Source of the DNA: Marinospirillum sp031581385
GTDB lineage: Bacteria; Pseudomonadota; Gammaproteobacteria; Pseudomonadales; Halomonadaceae
Assembly: GCF_044810985.1 (NCBI RefSeq)
Contig: NZ_CP085242.1
Coordinates: 1,178,001 to 1,242,000, forward strand
Length of the DNA: 64,000 bases
Reading direction: 5' to 3'
Below, piece by piece: positions 53,487-61,610 of this stretch. Under the pieces are notes generated by a model. That model worked only from the letters and a program-made list of their open reading frames with translations. It made no database searches and was not told the origin of the DNA. The position numbers were made by a program, and so were the translations under genes. Each line of letters begins with the position of its first letter. Position 1 is the stretch's first letter.

Positions 53487-56400
53487 GGGGTCACCTCCTG
53501 CTGTCTTTCCTGCAGGCGTTCAGCCAGGCGGCTGAGTTGGGGTTCAATACGCTTCAACTGCCGCCGGTTGGGGTTATTTCGGTCGCGGTCGATCAGATAG
53601 CGATGCTGGAAGAGCAAAAGCACATCGGATTCCGGGTTGGGAAAAGCCCCGACGATATGGATGTCATTGCTTTCACAGGCTTTAAAAAGCTTCTCGACAT
53701 TGTGGTAGGCCAGGGTGCCGATTTCATCAATCGGCCAGTGGATGGCAATTTTCGCCTGACCGCGCAGCAGGCGGGTAAAGGCCAGCAGGAATTTGCACAG
53801 GATCAGATAAGCCATGCCATGACTGGAGGATTCCAGCAGCTGGCGATCATTCTTGATGATCAGGTCTGTGCCGCCTTCATTCAGGTGCAGCTCCAGGCGC
53901 AGCAGACTTTCAAAGCTGTAGCTCTGGTCACTGCGCAGCAGTTCCACCACATCGGCCAGGGCATTCAGATAGTCATTGTCCGGTAGGGGATTGCCGGATT
54001 GCCGCCACTGTTCGTAAAGGGAAGCAAAACGCCGCAGGGGCTTCCAGAAACCCAGCTCATCGATGGTGGACTGGATTTTAACCTCGGATTTGCTGATGCC
54101 TTCCAGCACCAGATCATCGGCGACTTCCCGGCTCAGACGTCGGCTTTGTTCATTGATGCGCAGATTAAGGTCACGAAAAACCGTGAAAAACTTGCTCAGA
54201 TCCCCGCCCAGATTACGCCCCTGTTCCAGCAGTTGCTGCTGTTGATCTTCCAGCAGTTTCAGCATGCCCGCCAGGATGGGCAGCAACTGACGCGGACTAC
54301 TGCTGCCGGGGCGATCCCCTTCCAGCTTCTGACGCTCGGCATTCAGATAATCGACAAAATCACTGCTGGCATCCTTGATCAAATGGGTTTCAAAGTCTTC
54401 CAGTGAGCGCTTCAGTTGGCTGCTCAAGCGTTCGCTGTCGGCCAGGGCCGCATGGGTGCGTTCAATGCGTTCAGTCAGGTCAACGGCCTGGCTGTCACTC
54501 TGTGGCGGTTGATCCGGTGCGGGCAGGCTTTCCAGACGGCTGAGCAGAGGCTGTACCTGGTTCAGCAAACGCTGCTGATCTTCCAGGCTCTTTTTGAGTT
54601 GCTGCAACTGCTGCTTGTATTGGTTGCGGTCCGTCTGAAAGCGGGCTTTCAAGGATTGTAACTGCTGATCGGTCTGGCGTTCCCGGTGCTTGAGGTCGGT
54701 TTCTTTGAGCACCAGCTCCGGTTTGCGCTTTTCCCAGTCAAGGCGCATGAATTTCCGGTAATCCTCCAGCTCATCCTTGCGGCTGGCTGTGGTACGTATG
54801 GCCGAGGTCAAATTTTGCAAACGCTCTTCGGCTTCGCGCAGATGTCTGGGGTCCAGCTGCTTTTCCTGCAGTTCACGGTTGAAAGCCGCTTCCAGTTCCT
54901 CCAGTTGGCGTTTTTGTTCATTGCGTTTGTCCTGCAACTGGGCGTGCAGCTGTTGAATCTGGCGATCAAACCCGGCCAGCTGTTCCTGCCAGTCGGCCTT
55001 GAATTCCAGAGACTGGGCCTGGTATTCGTGTTTCAACTGGGCCAGTGTCTGTTCGCGCTGCTGTTGTTGGTGTTGCTTGTGCTCTTGCAGCTGTTCAACG
55101 GCCTGCTGACGCTCCTGACGCCGCTGCTTTTCCAGTTGGCGATGTTCTTCCAGAAGGCGGTTGCGGGCATCGGTGGCAAAATTGATTTCAGCCTGGGCCT
55201 GATCGACAGCCAGGCGTGCCTGATTATAGGCTTCCTGCTGGTGTTTGACCTGAAGGTTGGCTTCCGCCAGAAGCTTTTCGGCTTCTTCCGCTTCTGCATC
55301 CAGTTGTTGCTGGCGGTTTTCAGCGGCTTCTATGGCCAGCAGCAGGGCGGCTTCATCACGGGCGTAATCCGGCAGGTCAATGGCATTCAAGTCCAGATGC
55401 AAGTTGAAAATGCCTGCCGAGCCTTCCGGCAACTGCTGCGGAGCCAGATCACTGCGCTCCAGCAGATCCGACCGGAGCACCTTGCCCAGGGTTTGTTCCC
55501 ATCCGGGTTGATGAAAGCGCAGAAAATGCCGCAGGCTGCCTTCTTCAGGGTCACGCTGGCGATACAGGGTCCGGCAGTGGCTTACGGCCTGACTGAGCTC
55601 CTGACGCAGACGCGTTAGCTGATCACTGGCTTGCTGGCGTTGGTTTTTTCTGGAATCCAGTTGCTGACGCAGGTTATCCAGGGTGAGGGTTCGATCCTGG
55701 CGAGTCGACTGGGCCTGTTCCAGGCGCGCCTGAGCCAGTTCCTGGGCCTGTTTTTCGGCATCCGTCAGCAGACTGCCATGCAGACCCGCCTTGAGTTCGG
55801 CCAGTTGTTCGGTGAGCTTTTCCAGTTGCTGCTGGAATCCTTCCTGCTGTTCCTGCAGTTGGGTTTCATAAGCCTGTTGTTGACGGGCTTTTTCCTCTTC
55901 CTGACGTTCGCGCTGCTCTTCTTTTTCAATCTGGAGCTGGTCGATGCGCCGGTAGCTTTCCTGGGATTGGCGTTCCAGCTCCTGGGACAGCTCCAGTTTG
56001 CGGGCTTCCAGCTTCTGTTGGGAATCCCCCAGTTCATCACGCATCAGTTGCAGGTGTTTCTGCAATTCTTCCTGATCCTGGCGCCATTCCGGCAGGCGTT
56101 GCAGGTCGGCTTCCAGGCCCGGCATATCCCGCTCCAGGTAGTCATCATAGCGGGCATGCAAATCATCCAGTTCTCCCTGGACACGGCTCAATTCACTGCG
56201 TTGTTCACTGAGCTGGTCATTCAGCTCATTGCGCTGCTCTTCATAAGCCTGTTGTTGCTGGTTGAGTTCACGGCTCAATTGATTGAGCTGGGCGTCATCA
56301 TCGGCCAGACGCTGTTGCAGCTGGGCAGCATCCTTTTCCAGCAGGGGCTGCAGCTGCCAGAGTTCGGCTTCGGTTGCCGCCAGTTGCCGGGACAGGGTTT

Positions 56401-57163
56401 GCAGCTGGGCAAATTCCTGCTGCAGTTTGTCCAGACGCATGGACTGGCGCATCTGCTGAATCCATTCCTTGGCCTTGGTGTTGCGTACGCCGGTCACCGG
56501 CAGTTCCACACCGTCTTCTTCAAAAATGGCCGCCAGCATGGTTTTCAGGGTATCCATCTTGCCTTCCTTGGCATGCACGGCAGAAACCAGCTTTTCCATG
56601 TGACGAATGCGATGAGTCTGTTTCACCAGGCTGTACTGGGCGGCCAACTGACGCAAACGCAAGCCATCGCGGCTGTTGCCCCTTAACAGGCTGAAATCAT
56701 TTTGTATGACACTGCGAAATTCGGAGGTGGCGGACAACTTGGGGGAAACCGGAATCTGCAACTGCCGCAGGTGGCTGGCCCAGTCCGAATAGGAAAGACC
56801 GGCCACTCCGTCTTCACTGGCCACCAGATAGTGGTCGGGCTGGTAGGCGGCTTTGACAAAACGATACTCGACCCCGCCGTCCGATTTGCGCGTCAACACC
56901 GCCTGGCAGGTATCCCCGTCTTCACGGCGGTATTCATAAATCAGGTAGGAATTGCTGTTGGGCAGATAAAAATCATCGAATTTCTTGCGGGTTTTGGGCA
57001 CCACCTTGTTGGGCAGCTCACCATAAAAAACCGGCACCAGCCGTTGCAGGGTGGTTTTGCCCGAGGCATTGGTGCCACAGATATTGGTGTGACCATCCAG
57101 AGCCAGCTCAACCACACCGTCCAGGTGGCCATGAATCAGAATAATACGCAACAGGTGGGGCAT
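53483..57163 (-). CDS. jetC: SMC/MukB-like ATPase, JetC/MksB-like
   Basis: From ATG at 57163 this is a 1226-aa SMC-type ATPase. Head half: Walker A GTNASGKTT (30-38). Then a long coiled coil rich in Gln, Glu, Leu and Arg (about 200-510), a hinge-like globular part (GSLRHFLRFHQPGWEQTLGK, about 530-640), the return coiled coil, and the C-terminal head with signature-like SSSHGMAYL (about 1112) and Walker B ending WPIDE (Asp1146, Glu1147). In Wadjet and Mks systems this motor extrudes DNA loops. It is the first gene of the four-gene operon. An 18-residue upstream reading has no family match. Confidence 0.82.
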   Translation of the reverse strand: MPHLLRIILIHGHLDGVVELALDGHTNICGTNASGKTTLQRLVPVFYGELPNKVVPKTRKKFDDFYLPNSNSYLIYEYRREDGDTCQAVLTRKSDGGVEYRFVKAAYQPDHYLVASEDGVAGLSYSDWASHLRQLQIPVSPKLSATSEFRSVIQNDFSLLRGNSRDGLRLRQLAAQYSLVKQTHRIRHMEKLVSAVHAKEGKMDTLKTMLAAIFEEDGVELPVTGVRNTKAKEWIQQMRQSMRLDKLQQEFAQLQTLSRQLAATEAELWQLQPLLEKDAAQLQQRLADDDAQLNQLSRELNQQQQAYEEQRNELNDQLSEQRSELSRVQGELDDLHARYDDYLERDMPGLEADLQRLPEWRQDQEELQKHLQLMRDELGDSQQKLEARKLELSQELERQSQESYRRIDQLQIEKEEQRERQEEEKARQQQAYETQLQEQQEGFQQQLEKLTEQLAELKAGLHGSLLTDAEKQAQELAQARLEQAQSTRQDRTLTLDNLRQQLDSRKNQRQQASDQLTRLRQELSQAVSHCRTLYRQRDPEEGSLRHFLRFHQPGWEQTLGKVLRSDLLERSDLAPQQLPEGSAGIFNLHLDLNAIDLPDYARDEAALLLAIEAAENRQQQLDAEAEEAEKLLAEANLQVKHQQEAYNQARLAVDQAQAEINFATDARNRLLEEHRQLEKQRRQERQQAVEQLQEHKQHQQQQREQTLAQLKHEYQAQSLEFKADWQEQLAGFDRQIQQLHAQLQDKRNEQKRQLEELEAAFNRELQEKQLDPRHLREAEERLQNLTSAIRTTASRKDELEDYRKFMRLDWEKRKPELVLKETDLKHRERQTDQQLQSLKARFQTDRNQYKQQLQQLKKSLEDQQRLLNQVQPLLSRLESLPAPDQPPQSDSQAVDLTERIERTHAALADSERLSSQLKRSLEDFETHLIKDASSDFVDYLNAERQKLEGDRPGSSSPRQLLPILAGMLKLLEDQQQQLLEQGRNLGGDLSKFFTVFRDLNLRINEQSRRLSREVADDLVLEGISKSEVKIQSTIDELGFWKPLRRFASLYEQWRQSGNPLPDNDYLNALADVVELLRSDQSYSFESLLRLELHLNEGGTDLIIKNDRQLLESSSHGMAYLILCKFLLAFTRLLRGQAKIAIHWPIDEIGTLAYHNVEKLFKACESNDIHIVGAFPNPESDVLLLFQHRYLIDRDRNNPNRRQLKRIEPQLSRLAERLQERQQEVTP

Positions 57164-57199
57164 GATGGGTTGCCTGTAATCCGCTTCAGGAAAACAAAA

Positions 57200-57208
57200 A
57201 TTATCGCA
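57200..57208 (-). promoter_or_regulatory. Extended -10 promoter candidate for the jet operon
   Basis: TGCGATAAT on the minus strand is an extended -10 element 37 bp before the jetC start. A weak -35 (GGTTTC) lies 17 bp upstream. It suggests that the SMC operon is transcribed on its own rather than from eamA. Confidence 0.4.
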
Positions 57209-57266
57209 CAGATACAACCAGGAAACCTACCCACTGGCCCCCTGGATCAACTTAATCAGAGGTGAC

Positions 57267-58178
57267 TTAGCGTTCGGTACGGGTGGATCGATTGGCCCAG
57301 TAAACACCCAGCACGGTCAACAGCATACCTGCCAGTGCCAGGCCCGTCATGCGTTCATCAAACAGCAACCAGGCTTCCAGAGCGGTCAGAGGCGGGGCCA
57401 GATAGAAGTAACTGGCGGTTCGCGTGGCTTCACCGGCCTTGATCATCATCAGCAAAAGCAAGAGTGCGCCGACAGAAAGAACCAGTACCGACCAGCCCAG
57501 AGCCAGAATAAAATCAGGATGCCATTCGACTGCACCTTCGCCCCGCAACCCGGCTCCCAAAAGAACAAGTACAAAAGTGGCCGAATACTGCATGAAAGAG
57601 GTCGCCAGCAAGGGCTGAGGGTCACAAGCCTGCTTCTGGTAAAGGGTGCCCAGGGTAATGCCCAGCAAGGCCAGCAAAACCCAAAGCAGACCCTGCCAGG
57701 TAATGCTCACGCTCTCCAGTTGCATATCGGCTGTTTGCTGGAGCACCAGAAGCACCCCCACCAACCCCAGAACCAGGCCGCCCCACTGGCGCAGGCCGAG
57801 TTTTTGTTGCCAGAACAGATAAACCAGAAAACCGGTCAACAGAGGTTGCAGGCCGACCAGCAGAGCGGTGAGACCGGCCGGAATCCCGGCATCTATGGCG
57901 GAAAAGACGCCTCCCAGATAGGCACCGTGAATCAGACTTCCGGCCAGCAGTTGCTGTCTCCAGAGTCGCCAGCTGCGCGGCAAGCTCACCGCAAAGACTT
58001 TCAAAAGGAGAGCAAAACACAAGAGGTTGAGCCCCATGCGCCAGCTTAGAAAGGTAAAGGGTTCACTGTAAGGCAGGCCATATTTGGCACTGATAAAGCC
58101 GGTGCTCCAGAGCAAGACAAAAAGCCAGGGTGCAAGCCGGACCAGCCAGGGCGAGGACAAAAGACGTAAATCAGCCAT
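57267..58178 (-). CDS. EamA/DMT-family transporter
   Basis: This 303-aa inner-membrane protein has ten predicted hydrophobic helices in two EamA repeats (LLWSTGFISAKYGLPYSEPFTF and GLQPLLTGFLVYLFW; second repeat LLWVLLALLGITLGTLYQKQA). DMT family members export amino acids or other small metabolites. The substrate is not visible. It lies 24 bp after moeB in an Lrp-led operon, which makes an amino-acid-related substrate plausible. Confidence 0.88.
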   Translation of the reverse strand: MADLRLLSSPWLVRLAPWLFVLLWSTGFISAKYGLPYSEPFTFLSWRMGLNLLCFALLLKVFAVSLPRSWRLWRQQLLAGSLIHGAYLGGVFSAIDAGIPAGLTALLVGLQPLLTGFLVYLFWQQKLGLRQWGGLVLGLVGVLLVLQQTADMQLESVSITWQGLLWVLLALLGITLGTLYQKQACDPQPLLATSFMQYSATFVLVLLGAGLRGEGAVEWHPDFILALGWSVLVLSVGALLLLLMMIKAGEATRTASYFYLAPPLTALEAWLLFDERMTGLALAGMLLTVLGVYWANRSTRTER

Positions 58179-58202
58179 CAGTCGAAATCAACCGGCAAAA
58201 CT

Positions 58203-58961
58203 TCAGGAGCCACAGCAGGCACAGCGGGGATCTCTGCCCAGCTTGAGGGTGCGCATTTCTGCACGCAGGGCATCATAGGTCAGCAGCTTGCCAACCGCCG
58301 GCTGACCACAGCCAGCCAGCAGTTTCAGGGCCTCCACAGCCTGCAGACTGCCAATCACCCCGACCAGGGGCGCGAGAACACCGCTTTCCGAGCAACTGAG
58401 TTCTTCATCCCGGGCGTCTTCGTCATAGATACAGGCATAGCAGGGGCTGTCATCACGGCGTGGATCGAACACCGAAAGCTGCCCGGAAAAACGAATAGCG
58501 GCCCCGGAAACCAGAGGCTTGCCCAGTTGCCAACAGGCACGGTTAACCGCAAAACGGGTGGCAAAGCGGTCACTGCAGTCACAAACCAGATCCACCTGGG
58601 CTACAGCCTGCAACAGAGCCTCCCCTTCCAGCTGGTGCGGATAACAAACCACCTGGGTGCTGCTGTTGATTTGCTGAAGCTGTTGGCGGGCCGATTCCAC
58701 CTTCAATTCACCGATGCTGGTTTCCTGGTGAGCGATCTGGCGCTGGAGATTGGACAGATCCACCCGATCGTGATCGGCCAGATGCAGCTCACCCACACCG
58801 GCAGCAGCCAGATAAAGGGCAACCGGTGAACCCAGCCCGCCCAGACCTACAAGAAGCACACGGCTGTGCAACAACCGCTGCTGACCGGCCACGTCCATTT
58901 CCGGCAGAAGAAGCTGGCGGCTGTAACGCAACAGCTGTTCATCGCTCAACTCAGAGGTCAT
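58203..58961 (-). CDS. moeB: Molybdopterin-synthase adenylyltransferase MoeB / ThiF family
   Basis: This 252-aa E1-like enzyme adenylates the C-terminal Gly-Gly of MoaD (or ThiS). It has the nucleotide-binding GLGGLGSP loop (39-46), an RYSRQLLLPE opening, CxxC pairs in CYAC and CACC for Zn, and a catalytic Cys in ELSCSESGVL. No rhodanese domain is attached. It usually follows prmC; here lrp lies between, overlapping it by 4 bp. MoeB and ThiF cannot be firmly separated from sequence. Confidence 0.9.
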   Translation of the reverse strand: MTSELSDEQLLRYSRQLLLPEMDVAGQQRLLHSRVLLVGLGGLGSPVALYLAAAGVGELHLADHDRVDLSNLQRQIAHQETSIGELKVESARQQLQQINSSTQVVCYPHQLEGEALLQAVAQVDLVCDCSDRFATRFAVNRACWQLGKPLVSGAAIRFSGQLSVFDPRRDDSPCYACIYDEDARDEELSCSESGVLAPLVGVIGSLQAVEALKLLAGCGQPAVGKLLTYDALRAEMRTLKLGRDPRCACCGS

Positions 58962-59470
58962 GCCAGATGATCCTGGTCAAACTCCTGCAGTTCAGGTACA
59001 TAAATCGCAGTATCTTCTTTCACTTCTTCCATCACCACATAACTCTTGGATTCTTTGACACCCGGCAGGGTCAGCACGACATCACCGAGCAGTTGCCGAT
59101 AGGCGCTCATTTCCGGGATGCGACACTTGAGAATATAATCAAACTGGCCGGAAACCAAGTGACATTCCTGAATTTGCGGCAGTTTGGCCACGGCCCTGCG
59201 GAACTCATCAAATACGGCCGGAGACTGGGTTTCCAGACTGATTTCCACAAAAACCAGAAGGTTGGCTCGCAGGTATTTGGGATTCAAAATGGCTTTATAG
59301 CTTTTGATGACGCCTTTGCGTTCCAGGCGTTTGACCCTTTCCAGGCAGGGAGTCGTGGAAAGACCCACCTTGTTGGCCAGGTCAACATAGGAGATGCGGG
59401 CATTATCCTGCAATGCCTGGAGAATTTTCAAATCAATCTTGTCCAGAGTTCTGGCTTTATTGTTTTTCAT
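58958..59470 (-). CDS. lrp: Leucine-responsive regulatory protein Lrp
   Basis: This 170-aa AsnC/Lrp-family regulator has an N-terminal helix-turn-helix (DLKILQALQDNARISYVDLA and GLSTTPCLERVKRLERKG) and a RAM effector domain (LVFVEISLETQSPAVF, ECHLVSGQFDYILK, LPGVKESKSYVVMEEVK). It resembles E. coli Lrp closely along its length, so it is probably the global Lrp and not a local homologue. The stop overlaps the moeB start. The upstream 151 bp is AT-rich, as expected for Lrp autoregulation. Confidence 0.9.
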   Translation of the reverse strand: MKNNKARTLDKIDLKILQALQDNARISYVDLANKVGLSTTPCLERVKRLERKGVIKSYKAILNPKYLRANLLVFVEISLETQSPAVFDEFRRAVAKLPQIQECHLVSGQFDYILKCRIPEMSAYRQLLGDVVLTLPGVKESKSYVVMEEVKEDTAIYVPELQEFDQDHLA

Positions 59471-59621
59471 AAGAGCAGCCTTTTATTATTGTTTAGTCAA
59501 TCAAGTGGCGCTTTTGACAGATCGGTTCGGCATCCTCTCCCTCAGCCTAGTTGATCTTGCCAAAAGCATCAGCTCTTTTAGTTTTTTATCATGTTATCTG
59601 GCTGTTTACTACATCCCCACA

Positions 59622-60473
59622 TCAAAAATATGTTTTTTTCCAGCTTCCCTGGGTCACTCGCGGCTGTCCGGCATAGTCACGATGGGTGGTGATTTCCGCC
59701 AGACCGGCCTGGTGAAGCAGGGTTTGCAGCTCGGCTTCCTGATCGTAGCCATGCTCGACCAGCAACCAGCCGCCCGACTTGAGGTGCCGGGGAATCCCCG
59801 CCAGCAGTTGCCGGTAGGCCTGGAGTCCATCATCCCCCCCGACCAGGGCTGAAGCAGGCTCGTAACGCAGATCGCCCTGAGTCAGATGCGGGTCTTGCGG
59901 GCGAATATAAGGAGGGTTGCTCAGGATCAGGTCATATTCACCCTGGGGAATGCCCTGCCACCAGTCGGACTGCCAGATGCGCACATCCAGCTGCAATTGG
60001 CGGGCATTGTCCCTGGCCAGCTGCACTGCTGCCGGGTTGATGTCCACGGCCTCCACCTGCCATTGCGGACGCTCATGTTTCAGAGCCAGAGCAATGGCCC
60101 CGGTGCCTGTGCCCAGATCCAGCACCCGGGCATGTTTTTGCGTGCAGATATCCAGGGCCGCTTCAACCAGGCATTCGGTATCGGCACGTGGAATCAGGGT
60201 GGCGGGAGATACTTTTAAGGGCAGACCCCAGAATTCCCATTCCCCCAGAATCCAGGCCAGGGGCTGGCCTTCCAGACGTTGCTTGAGCCAGATATCCAGT
60301 TGTTGTTCTTGCCAGGGTTCCAGGAGTTGTTCCGGCCAGGTGAAGAGGTAGGCGGTGTTTTTTTTCAACAGATGACAAAGCAGCAGCTCGGCTTCACGAC
60401 GGGGGGCTTCCAGGCAGGCCTCATCCAGGCGCTGGCTGGCCTGGCGCAGCCAGCCTTGCAGAGTCCAGGTCAC
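59622..60473 (-). CDS. prmC: Release factor glutamine methyltransferase PrmC
   Basis: PrmC methylates the Gln of the GGQ motif in RF1 and RF2. The 283-aa protein has an N-terminal RF-binding helical domain, the SAM motif DLGTGTGAIALAL and the catalytic NPPY in LILSNPPYIRP. It lies 3 bp after prfA, its substrate gene. Confidence 0.96.
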   Translation of the reverse strand: MTWTLQGWLRQASQRLDEACLEAPRREAELLLCHLLKKNTAYLFTWPEQLLEPWQEQQLDIWLKQRLEGQPLAWILGEWEFWGLPLKVSPATLIPRADTECLVEAALDICTQKHARVLDLGTGTGAIALALKHERPQWQVEAVDINPAAVQLARDNARQLQLDVRIWQSDWWQGIPQGEYDLILSNPPYIRPQDPHLTQGDLRYEPASALVGGDDGLQAYRQLLAGIPRHLKSGGWLLVEHGYDQEAELQTLLHQAGLAEITTHRDYAGQPRVTQGSWKKTYF

Positions 60474-60476
60474 CGA

Positions 60477-61559
60477 TCAGTCACCCAGTTGTGACAGGAG
60501 TTCGGTTTGTTGTTCCTGAGCCAGCGCGGACACCACTTCCTCCAGGTTACCGGCAATGATTTCATCCAGCTTGTAGAGGGTCAGGTTGATGCGGTGATCC
60601 GTGACCCGGCCCTGGGGGAAGTTGTAGGTGCGGATGCGTTCCGAACGATCACCACTGCCCACCAGAGAACGCCGGGCATCCGACTGGGCCTGCTGAGCCT
60701 GGTCTTCAGCATCCTGTTTCAGACGCGTGGCCAGCCAGGTCATGGCTCTGGCCTTGTTTTTATGCTGGGACCTTTCCTGCTGACATTCCACCACCAGGCC
60801 TGTGGGCAGGTGGGTGATGCGAATGGCGGAGTCGGTGGTATTGACATGCTGACCGCCTGCACCTGAGGAGCGAAAGGTATCAATCCGCAGATCGGCCGGA
60901 TTGATATTGACGTCTTCCACTTCATCGGCTTCAGGCATGACGGCCACGGTACAGGCCGAGGTATGAATGCGCCCCTGGGACTCAGTGGCCGGCACCCTCT
61001 GGACACGATGCACACCGGATTCAAATTTCAGATAGGAATAAACATCGCGACCACTGATGCGGGCAATCACTTCTTTATAGCCACCGGCTTCGCTGTCACT
61101 GGCACTGAGGATTTCCACCTGCCAGCCTTTGCTTTCCGCATAACGGGTGTACATTTTAAAGAGGTCACCGGCAAACAGTGCCGCTTCATCCCCACCGGTT
61201 CCGGCGCGCACTTCCAGAAATATATTGCGGCTGTCATTGGGATCACGGGGCAGCAACAGACGCTGGAGTTCAGCTTCCAGCTCCACCAGCCCGGCTTTCA
61301 ACTCATAAGCTTCTTCCCGACCCATTTCCCGCATATCCGGGTCATCGTCACTGGCGAGGGATTCCGCCGCCTGGAGATCATCCTGCTGCTGGGTGTAGCG
61401 GTTATAAGCTTCAATAACCGGCTCCAGTTCGGCATATTCCTTGGAATAATTGCGAAACTTGTCCTGCTGGCTAATGGTTTCCGGGTCGGAAAGAAGAGCG
61501 GACAGCTCCTCAAAACGATCCCGCAGGTTATCCAATTTGGCTTGAATTGATGCTTTCAT
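60477..61559 (-). CDS. prfA: Peptide chain release factor 1
   Basis: RF1 (360 aa) reads UAA and UAG stop codons. The GGQ motif is at 235-237 (SSGAGGQHVNTTDSA) and the codon-recognition loop PxT type is near ATESQGRIHT. It lies between hemA (51-bp gap) and prmC, the classic hemA-prfA-prmC operon. Confidence 0.98.
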   Translation of the reverse strand: MKASIQAKLDNLRDRFEELSALLSDPETISQQDKFRNYSKEYAELEPVIEAYNRYTQQQDDLQAAESLASDDDPDMREMGREEAYELKAGLVELEAELQRLLLPRDPNDSRNIFLEVRAGTGGDEAALFAGDLFKMYTRYAESKGWQVEILSASDSEAGGYKEVIARISGRDVYSYLKFESGVHRVQRVPATESQGRIHTSACTVAVMPEADEVEDVNINPADLRIDTFRSSGAGGQHVNTTDSAIRITHLPTGLVVECQQERSQHKNKARAMTWLATRLKQDAEDQAQQAQSDARRSLVGSGDRSERIRTYNFPQGRVTDHRINLTLYKLDEIIAGNLEEVVSALAQEQQTELLSQLGD

Positions 61560-61610
61560 AAATAGTGGGAATCCGGATCTCAGAAATCAAAAAATTAAGT
61601 TGCAGGGCAT

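Noticed and set aside
55631..56686. 351-codon hydrophobic plus-strand frame opposite jetC
   Set aside because: Its Leu/Phe/Gln-rich pattern is the reverse complement of a Gln/Glu coiled coil, not a real membrane protein.
57164..57217. 18-codon N-terminal extension of jetC
   Set aside because: It would read through the candidate promoter region, and the SMC head begins at the later ATG.
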